Assembly: GCA_030602845.1 (NCBI GenBank)
Contig: JAUVYZ010000164.1
Location: forward strand, 1 to 5,288
DNA length: 5,288 nt
Direction: 5' to 3'
Source of the DNA: Phycisphaerae bacterium
GTDB lineage: Bacteria; Planctomycetota; Phycisphaerae; Sedimentisphaerales; Anaerobacaceae
Part shown: piece by piece, positions 1 to 4,850 of the stretch
Numbering within the stretch: position 1 is the stretch's first letter
Layout of the letters: every line of letters starts with the position of its first letter
Made by a program: the position numbers and the translations under genes
The notes under the pieces: generated by a model
Databases searched by the model: none
The model's input: only the letters and a program-made list of their open reading frames with translations
What the model was told of the DNA's origin: nothing

Positions 1-1
1 C

Positions 2-646
2 GGCCGAGAGTTCAAGGCCGTCGTTATTCATGAGACGAAGGATGCCCTTCGTTTTCAACTCGAGCAAAACCTCGGCTCGGACATATCAGGCGATAAGATA
101 ATGTTACCTAAAACCGAGATTGCCGAGATGCAGGAGCGGAAGACGTGGGTACTTACCGTCTATCACGTCCGCTGGTATCTGGCGGGACTGATGGCGCTGG
201 CGGTTGTCATTATGGCCTGGCGATGGTTCGAGAGGGATGAAATTCGCGAATGGATGCACAACACATGGCAGTTCACCAAGCTGCTCGTCCCACTGCTGTA
301 TGGCGGGGTGTTCGTCGTCGGATTCGTGAGCGTTTTGCTGCCCGAAAAGCAGGTGGCACAGTGGGTAGGCGACAACAGTTTGCGAAGCAACCTCGTAGCC
401 AGCGTCATTGGCACTTTCTGGTATTTCGCCACACTTACCGAGATTCCTATCACGCAGGCGTTGATGAGGCTCGGCATGCACAAAGGCCCGGTCCTGGCGC
501 TACTGCTGGCCGGGCCCGCACTATCATTGCCCAACATCCTCGTCATCAGGAAGATAATGGGAAATCGCAAGACGCTCGTTTTTATCATACTCGTAGTCGT
601 TATGTCCACAGTCGTTGGGATATTATTCGGGGCCGTCTCGAAGTAA
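2..646 (+). CDS. ArsP/DUF318-type permease, C-terminal half (5' partial)
   Basis: Inner-membrane permease of the ArsP_1 (DUF318, YraQ-like) family; characterised members export trivalent organoarsenicals, but substrates vary and cannot be assigned here. The frame is open from base 2 with no stop before the ATG at 101, which has only a poor ribosome site. The visible 214 residues begin in a charged loop, so the gene very likely starts outside the window. After the loop come about five hydrophobic segments. The second-half family signature is clear: GTFWYFATLTEIP, then LLLAGPALSLPNILVI, then GNRKT and a last helix ending in GAVSK. No cysteine occurs in the visible part; the PxCxC-type motif of the family would lie in the missing half. 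It ends with TAA, 77 bases before the Tat flavoprotein gene, and heads the redox gene set. Family call is firm, substrate unknown. Confidence 0.85.
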   Translation, partial: GREFKAVVIHETKDALRFQLEQNLGSDISGDKIMLPKTEIAEMQERKTWVLTVYHVRWYLAGLMALAVVIMAWRWFERDEIREWMHNTWQFTKLLVPLLYGGVFVVGFVSVLLPEKQVAQWVGDNSLRSNLVASVIGTFWYFATLTEIPITQALMRLGMHKGPVLALLLAGPALSLPNILVIRKIMGNRKTLVFIILVVVMSTVVGILFGAVSK

Positions 647-711
647 ATTATGAGAATAAGAAGTCTTGTACATTGTGTATTATAAAGCTCGGCAAAAAAT
701 TAACAGTATGC

Positions 712-716
712 AGGAG
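712..716 (+). promoter_or_regulatory. Ribosome binding site of the Tat flavoprotein gene
   Basis: AGGAG lies seven bases upstream of the ATG at 724. It fixes that start against the longer open frame reaching back to 250, which runs through the permease gene. The Tat motif directly after this ATG agrees. Confidence 0.8.
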
Positions 717-723
717 AAAAAGA

Positions 724-1428
724 ATGGCACAGAAATTAAGTCGAAGGAAGCTCATGGGAGCTGTGGGCGCAGCGGTTACAATCGGCGCTGCAGCCAACAC
801 GGTCTATGCCGGCCCGCGGCAGAAACCCGGTAAAATCCGGATTATTGGTATCGCCTGCAGTCCACGCAAGGGTAAGACCACAGCGGCTTCACTGCAGGTC
901 TGTCTGGAGGCCGCAGCCCGGGTCGATAGCAGAATTGAGGTCGAGCTTATCGAACTGGCCGGGATGAAGATCGATGGCTCGCTGGCCGCCGGATTGCCGC
1001 CGGCGCCGGGGCAGCGAGATGATTTTCAAAAGCTCGTCCCGAAACTCAGTGACCCGAAAGTAAAGGGTATCATCATAGGTACGCCCGTTTACTTTGCCAA
1101 CATGACGTCGCTTTGCAAGGCATTTCTCGACCGGTGCATTGCCTTTCGGAAAAACCACTTCGCACTTAGCAACAAGGTTGCAGGGGTGCTCGCGGTGGGC
1201 AGCGCACGTAATGGCGGACAAGAGCTGACTATTCAATCGGTCCAGGCGGCCTTGTTTTGCCAGGAGATGATCATCGTAGGCGACGCAAAACCAGGCGCAC
1301 GTATCGGGGCGACTGTATGGAATGACGGCAAGGGAGATGTAACCAGAGACGAGTTTGGTATGACCACCGCCAGGAATCTCGGCCGTCGAGTTGCTGAGAC
1401 CGCTCTGTGCTTGGCCGGCCTTGCTTAA
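724..1428 (+). CDS. Tat-exported flavodoxin-fold NAD(P)H-dependent oxidoreductase-like protein
   Basis: A 234-residue FMN reductase-like flavoprotein predicted to be exported folded by the Tat system. SRRKLMG (residues 6-12) is a twin-arginine motif, followed by an Ala/Gly-rich hydrophobic stretch and a likely signal peptidase site after VYA (residue 29). The mature part has the family order: the FMN phosphate loop GIACSPRKGKTT (42-53), strand and loop GTPVYFANMTSLCKAFLDR (119-137), and SARNGGQE (160-167), which matches the GGxRNGGQE region of the family. Many relatives carry a Cys-rich loop (PCxxCxxC) near residues 82-98; here that stretch has Ala, Gly and Pro but no Cys. Cofactor loading before export is expected of Tat substrates. 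NAD(P)H is not normally available outside the cytoplasm, so its electron donor is unclear; the neighbouring thioredoxin and CcdA genes are candidates. Fold and export signal are well supported, the reaction is not. Confidence 0.87.
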   Translation: MAQKLSRRKLMGAVGAAVTIGAAANTVYAGPRQKPGKIRIIGIACSPRKGKTTAASLQVCLEAAARVDSRIEVELIELAGMKIDGSLAAGLPPAPGQRDDFQKLVPKLSDPKVKGIIIGTPVYFANMTSLCKAFLDRCIAFRKNHFALSNKVAGVLAVGSARNGGQELTIQSVQAALFCQEMIIVGDAKPGARIGATVWNDGKGDVTRDEFGMTTARNLGRRVAETALCLAGLA

Positions 1429-1520
1429 AACGGATATGGCAAAAGCCAACGGCTAAATGTGGGTTGGCAGGCGTTTCGAATCGCTATCGACAGGGCTGGA
1501 TGGTTTCTGGAACACTCTTA

Positions 1521-1529
1521 AAGGAAAGG
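1521..1529 (+). promoter_or_regulatory. Ribosome binding site of the small thioredoxin gene
   Basis: AAGGAAAGG ends five bases before the ATG at 1535. The in-frame ATG at 1457 has no purine-rich site and would add 26 residues unrelated to the family, so 1535 is the start. Confidence 0.75.
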
Positions 1530-1534
1530 TAGAA

Positions 1535-1768
1535 ATGAAGAAATTACAAATTCTCGGCACGGGGTGCCCCAGGTGCAAAAAGCTGGCGGAAAACACAGAG
1601 ACGGCAGCAAAGGATTTAGGCATCGAATACACATTGGAGAAGGTAACAGACATAAATGATATTATGAAATTTGGCGTGATGATGACGCCGGCCCTCGCTG
1701 TCGACGGCCAGGTCAAGGTCGTCGGTAAAGTGCCATCGCCGGATGAAATCAAGAAGATGTTCGCGTAG
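1535..1768 (+). CDS. Small thioredoxin-family protein (redox-active disulfide protein 2 type)
   Basis: A 77-residue thioredoxin_3/glutaredoxin-like protein. It starts on beta strand KLQILGTG, followed by the active site CPRC (residues 11-14), a helix, and the cis-proline segment MMTPALAVDG (Pro52), then GKVPSPDEIKKMF. Length and motif order fit the 'redox-active disulfide protein 2' family of 75-80 residues. It has no signal peptide or membrane segment, so it should be cytosolic. Homologues are commonly found beside ArsP-type permeases and CcdA genes, as here. Possible roles are thiol electron donor to the membrane carrier or handling of a thiol-bound metalloid for the permease; both are inference. 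It lies 106 bases after the flavoprotein gene and 48 bases before the anchored thioredoxin. Confidence 0.88.
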   Translation: MKKLQILGTGCPRCKKLAENTETAAKDLGIEYTLEKVTDINDIMKFGVMMTPALAVDGQVKVVGKVPSPDEIKKMFA

Positions 1769-1816
1769 TCCGGGCTGTTTTAACAAGAACACAGAAATTG
1801 AAAGGTTCGGTCAAAT

Positions 1817-2224
1817 ATGAGTAAGCTAACAAAAATCACTACTGTGGCAGTGTTAGTGCTCGTTGTCTGCGTCGTAATTATCCTAAAGCAAAGAACGCCC
1901 ACAACCTCTATTACGCAAGACGATGTTCACACCAAACCAATACCGCGACTGGTTGACGTCGGTGCCAAAAAATGCATACCCTGCAAGCTGATGGCGCCAA
2001 TTCTCGAAGAGCTGAAAAAAGAATATGCCGGCAGACTTCAAGTGGATTTTCTTGATGTCTCGATAAATCCCGGCTTCGCAGAACAGTACGGGGTTACAAT
2101 TATCCCCACCCAGATATTCTACGATGCAACCGGCAAAGAGCTTTTTCGCCACGAGGGTTTTATGTCAAAGGAAGATATCCTCAATAAATGGAATGAGCTT
2201 GGCGTGGAACTGAAAACAAAATGA
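1817..2224 (+). CDS. Membrane-anchored thioredoxin
   Basis: A 135-residue thioredoxin with a short Lys-containing N-terminus and one hydrophobic segment (about 6-23), which should anchor it or direct export so that the redox domain faces outward. The active site is CIPC (53-56) in GAKKCIPCKLMAP; the Trp usual before the first Cys is replaced by Lys. The remaining fold elements are present: VDFLDVSINP, the cis-proline turn YGVTIIPTQIFYD (Pro97), and GKELFRHEGFMSKEDIL. A purine-rich site (GAAAGG, 1800-1805) precedes the start. The stop overlaps the CcdA gene start by four bases, which points to translational coupling and to this protein being the partner reduced by CcdA, as in the ResA/TlpA/CcmG-CcdA pairs. 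The final target is not evident; cytochrome c maturation genes are absent from the window. Confidence 0.9.
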   Translation: MSKLTKITTVAVLVLVVCVVIILKQRTPTTSITQDDVHTKPIPRLVDVGAKKCIPCKLMAPILEELKKEYAGRLQVDFLDVSINPGFAEQYGVTIIPTQIFYDATGKELFRHEGFMSKEDILNKWNELGVELKTK

Positions 2225-2922
2225 TACAGCAGCTTTTTACAACTTTAACACATGCGGTCGAGGGTTCACCTGCAATCGCTTTCGCAGCTGCATTTGTCTG
2301 GGGAATACTCAGCATCGTTCTCAGCCCCTGTCACCTGGCGAGCATTCCTTTAATCGTCGGCTTCATTGACGAGCAGGGACGAATCTCAACCAGGCGGGCC
2401 TTTGTCATATCGACTCTGTTCGCGATAGGCATCCTGATAACTATAGCAGTCATTGGTGCAATTACCGCCGCCGCCGGTCGAATGCTGGGCGATGTCGGGC
2501 GATACGGAAATTATTTTGTCGCAGTAATCTTTTTTATTGTCGGATTACACCTGTTGGGCGTACTCCCTATGCCCTTGTCCGGTCCCGGCCGGGTCGCTAT
2601 TAAACGCAGGGGCCTACTTGCCGCCTTCATCCTCGGCTTGGTCTTCGGCATCGCCCTGGGACCTTGTACTTTTGCCTATATGGCGCCTATGCTTGGAGTA
2701 ACCTTCAAAGTGGCTTCAAAAAACCTTTTATATGGAGTTTCCCTGCTCATAGTTTATGGCCTGGGTCATTGCTCGGTCATCGTCCTGGCGGGAACCTCCA
2801 CCGAGCTTGTTCAGAGGTATATGAACTGGAACGAGAAATCCAGGGCCACAATAATAATCAAAGGGATATGTGGCATATTGGTTATCCTTGGCGGCCTTTA
2901 CCTGATTCACATCGCCGATTAA
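2221..2922 (+). CDS. ccdA: CcdA-type transmembrane thiol-disulfide electron carrier
   Basis: A 233-residue inner-membrane protein of the CcdA/DsbD-beta family, which moves reducing equivalents from cytosolic thioredoxin to thiol proteins outside. Six hydrophobic segments lie near residues 18-40, 60-83, 97-117, 131-158, 169-191 and 211-231. The redox cysteine pair is visible as SPCHLASIPL (Cys37, first helix) and GPCTFAYMAPM (Cys149, fourth helix), each in the family's xPC setting and internally repeated as expected. The next residues differ from the common PCVLP form, and an extra Cys184 lies in GLGHCSVIV. The start ATG overlaps the stop of the thioredoxin gene (ATGA) and has only a poor ribosome site of its own, so translation probably depends on the upstream gene. 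It is the last gene of the redox set. No clear hairpin terminator follows. Confidence 0.88.
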   Translation: MIQQLFTTLTHAVEGSPAIAFAAAFVWGILSIVLSPCHLASIPLIVGFIDEQGRISTRRAFVISTLFAIGILITIAVIGAITAAAGRMLGDVGRYGNYFVAVIFFIVGLHLLGVLPMPLSGPGRVAIKRRGLLAAFILGLVFGIALGPCTFAYMAPMLGVTFKVASKNLLYGVSLLIVYGLGHCSVIVLAGTSTELVQRYMNWNEKSRATIIIKGICGILVILGGLYLIHIAD

Positions 2923-2934
2923 GGCCATCCCGCA

Positions 2935-2961
2935 TTGTTGTCCATTCCTTGTTGACATTCC
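2935..2961 (+). repeat. Tandem imperfect direct repeat (14/13 bases)
   Basis: TTGTTGTCCATTCC (2935-2948) is followed at once by TTGTTGACATTCC (2949-2961). The copies differ only where TC is replaced by A. The second copy contains the -35 hexamer of the promoter at 2952. It may be a regulator site or a slippage duplication. Confidence 0.7.
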
Positions 2962-2981
2962 TGCCGCCGGTGGTATATAGT
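2952..2981 (+). promoter_or_regulatory. Sigma-70-like promoter for the phosphomannomutase gene
   Basis: A perfect TTGACA (2952-2957) is followed after 18 bases by TATAGT (2976-2981); the overlapping TATATA at 2974 gives a 16-base spacer. Transcription would begin near 2988-2990, leaving a leader of about 31 bases that includes the ribosome site AAGGAAG (3006-3012). It separates the redox genes from the sugar phosphomutase transcript. Confidence 0.65.
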
Positions 2982-3020
2982 ATCCGGTGAATTGCTTACA
3001 CAATTAAGGAAGCCTACAAG

Positions 3021-4391
3021 ATGAAAGCTGCAATATTCAAGGCATACGATATAAGAGGCGTTTACCCCGACCAGATTGATGAGGAAGACGCCTGGAAAAT
3101 CGGCTGTGCTACAGCCCGATTTTTGCCGTCTCTGCTTCGCGGTTACGAGCGAGGCCAGGCCAATGCTAACGCCCTGTGCGTCGGTCGTGATATGAGAACG
3201 CACAGCGAAGCGATAGCAGAGGCGCTTATAGAAGGAATTAATTCCACCGGTACGAATGTGATTGACATCGGAATGATTGATACGCCGCAGATGTATTTTG
3301 CAATCAATCATCTGGGCACCTGCGGCGGTGTGCAGGTTACAGCCTCGCATAACCCGGCCAAGTATAACGGCTTTAAGATATCCGGCCTGGAGGCCAAACC
3401 GGTCGGTATCGATACCGGCTTGAAGGATATAGAGCATATCGCAATGGCTTTGCTTCATACCAAAGGCAAGGTTACCGGCTCGGCAAAAAAATGTGATTTG
3501 ACCGCCGAATACAAAAATCACGTGCTAAAGTTTCTCCGGCCGAATATAAGGCCGCTGAAAATCGCCGTTGACGCCTCCAACGGAATGGCGGGCAAAATGC
3601 TGCCGGCGGTTTTCGGCGATTTGCCGGTAGAAATAATACCAATCAACTTCGCGCATACGGGGAAATTCAAACATGAGCCGAACCCCCTCGTTGAAGAAAA
3701 TCTGACCCAGGTAAAAGCAGCAGTAAAAAGAAAAAAATGTGATTTCGGGCTTTGCTTCGACGGTGACGCCGACAGATTGACGATGGTTGATGAGCAAGGC
3801 GCTGTTGTTGGCTGCGACTTGCTGACGGCCTTGATGGTGCCGTATTTCTTAAAGAAGGAGCCCAAGTCAACGGTCGTTTATGATTTGCGCAGCAGTTGGG
3901 TCGTTGTCGAAGAGATTATCAAAAATGGCGGCACCCCGCGCAGAGAACGAGTCGGACACGCCTTTATAAAGAAGGCCCTGCGGGATTCACACGCCATATT
4001 CGGCGGAGAGCTTTCCGGCCACTTCTATTATCGCGACAACTACTACGCCGATTCGGGCCTGATTACCCTGGTGCACATATTGAACATTGTCAGCGACGCC
4101 GAAGTTGCGGTAAGCGAGCTGGTCGAACCGCTGCGGAGATACTACAGCAGCGGCGAGATAAACTTCAAGGTGGATGATAAGCAAACCAAAATGGATGAGC
4201 TTGCAAGAAGATACAAAGACGGCCAAATCGACCACCTGGACGGTGTTACTGTCTGGTATAAAGACTGGTGGTTTAATTGTCGGCCGAGCAATACTGAACC
4301 GCTGCTGCGACTGAATATAGAGGCAAAGAGTGAAGAGCTGCTCGACTACAAAATATCCGAAATCGAGCAAAAGCTCGGCGAACCGGTATGA
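3021..4391 (+). CDS. Phosphomannomutase/phosphoglucomutase
   Basis: A 456-residue cytosolic enzyme of the alpha-D-phosphohexomutase superfamily, close in length to Pseudomonas AlgC (about 460). It interconverts the 1- and 6-phosphates of mannose and/or glucose, feeding GDP-mannose and UDP-glucose for polysaccharide and envelope sugars. All four active-site loops are present in order: YDIRG near the N-terminus (9-13) and the phosphoserine loop TASHNPAKYNGFK (107-119, Ser109); the metal loop DGDADR (247-252); the sugar-specificity loop GGELSGH (328-334); and the phosphate-binding loop RPSNTEPLLR (421-430). The GELSGH form with both Glu and Ser suits dual mannose/glucose mutases such as AlgC/ManB, but specificity cannot be fixed from sequence alone. 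The start is set by AAGGAAG nine bases or so upstream. A strong promoter precedes it, and the DUF1805 gene follows after 61 bases. Confidence 0.95.
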   Translation: MKAAIFKAYDIRGVYPDQIDEEDAWKIGCATARFLPSLLRGYERGQANANALCVGRDMRTHSEAIAEALIEGINSTGTNVIDIGMIDTPQMYFAINHLGTCGGVQVTASHNPAKYNGFKISGLEAKPVGIDTGLKDIEHIAMALLHTKGKVTGSAKKCDLTAEYKNHVLKFLRPNIRPLKIAVDASNGMAGKMLPAVFGDLPVEIIPINFAHTGKFKHEPNPLVEENLTQVKAAVKRKKCDFGLCFDGDADRLTMVDEQGAVVGCDLLTALMVPYFLKKEPKSTVVYDLRSSWVVVEEIIKNGGTPRRERVGHAFIKKALRDSHAIFGGELSGHFYYRDNYYADSGLITLVHILNIVSDAEVAVSELVEPLRRYYSSGEINFKVDDKQTKMDELARRYKDGQIDHLDGVTVWYKDWWFNCRPSNTEPLLRLNIEAKSEELLDYKISEIEQKLGEPV

Positions 4392-4443
4392 CAATAAACT
4401 AAAAAGTAAAAAGGCAATACATTCCTGCTTTCGGAGATGACGA

Positions 4444-4449
4444 GAGGGG
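4444..4449 (+). promoter_or_regulatory. Ribosome binding site of the DUF1805 gene
   Basis: GAGGGG-type purine run lies only three bases before the ATG at 4453 but six before the in-frame ATG at 4456. Normal spacing therefore favours the second ATG, which shortens the protein by one residue. Confidence 0.55.
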
Positions 4450-4452
4450 ACA

Positions 4453-4764
4453 ATGATGGAAGTACACACAAAGACATATCAGACGCTGAACGGTCCGGTA
4501 GAGGGCGTGCAGACCAAATGGGCGGCGTTTAATATCCTGCTGGTTACCGGCTCTAAGGGCTTTTTGGCCTGTCCCGCTATTGATGTCGAGGCCTGCGAGG
4601 GCTACGGCGTTGCCGCGGCAATAGTCGAAAGCACACCGGACAATCCAATAGGCACGCTCGAGCGTTTCGGCAATCGCAAGATTACAAAGGCGAACGCAAA
4701 AGCCGAAGCGCTGGGTATCAAAGAAGGTATGGATGTTACCGAGGCCTTTGCGCTTATCGCCTGA
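4453..4764 (+). CDS. DUF1805 (YunC-like) protein
   Basis: A 103-residue (or 102, from the second ATG) protein of the DUF1805 family, whose members include Bacillus subtilis YunC and archaeal proteins of similar size; their biochemical role is not established. The family pattern is visible: an N-terminal strand, a hydrophobic strand followed by KGFLACPAIDVEAC (35-48), GVAAAIVES (52-60), a central variable loop, and the C-terminal part AEALGIKEGMDVTEAFALI, which resembles the LGIKVGM...EAL ending of YunC. Cys40 occupies the position of the conserved Cys before the (A/G)xDV motif. No signal peptide or membrane segment is seen. It lies 61 bases after the phosphohexomutase gene with no terminator or obvious promoter between, so the two are probably one transcript; a functional tie to sugar metabolism is only inference. 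Confidence 0.8.
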   Translation: MMEVHTKTYQTLNGPVEGVQTKWAAFNILLVTGSKGFLACPAIDVEACEGYGVAAAIVESTPDNPIGTLERFGNRKITKANAKAEALGIKEGMDVTEAFALIA

Positions 4765-4797
4765 AGTTGTATAAACCCAGCTGCTGAATTGTTTAGC

Positions 4798-4818
4798 AGT
4801 AGCCGTTCCGGCTGCTTT
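4798..4818 (+). terminator. Possible weak intrinsic terminator after the DUF1805 gene
   Basis: AGTAGCCG (4798-4805) can pair with CGGCTGCT (4809-4816) around a TTC loop: eight pairs, one of them G-U, four of the last five G-C. Only a three-T run (4816-4818) follows, so termination may be inefficient. It lies 33 bases after the DUF1805 stop and before the next gene's ribosome site. Confidence 0.45.
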
Positions 4819-4850
4819 CAATGAAATAATATCAACGCAAGGAGACGACT

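Noticed and set aside
250..723. Open frame extending the Tat flavoprotein gene 158 codons upstream
   Set aside because: It lies mostly over the permease gene in another frame, its sequence is Arg/Gln-rich without family resemblance, and the ribosome site plus Tat motif place the start at 724.
647..723. AT-rich stretch with TTGTAC and TATAAA as a promoter for the flavoprotein gene
   Set aside because: The two boxes are only nine bases apart, and no acceptable -35 box lies 16-18 bases before TATTAT or TATAAA.
1457..1534. Earlier start for the small thioredoxin
   Set aside because: No ribosome site precedes the ATG at 1457, and the extra 26 residues do not fit this compact family; AAGGAAAGG marks 1535.
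2952..2981. MerR-type metal-responsive promoter
   Set aside because: The spacer is 16-18 bases, not the 19-20 typical of MerR targets, and the spacer dyad is short and imperfect; the downstream gene is a sugar phosphomutase.
2919..3521. 200-residue open frame on the minus strand, and similar minus-strand frames opposite every gene
   Set aside because: They lie antisense to genes with clear family motifs, show no recognisable domains and lack ribosome sites.
4821..4850. TAATAT (4827-4832) as a -10 box for the Tat isomerase gene
   Set aside because: It matches only four of six consensus bases, and no -35-like hexamer lies at the proper distance.
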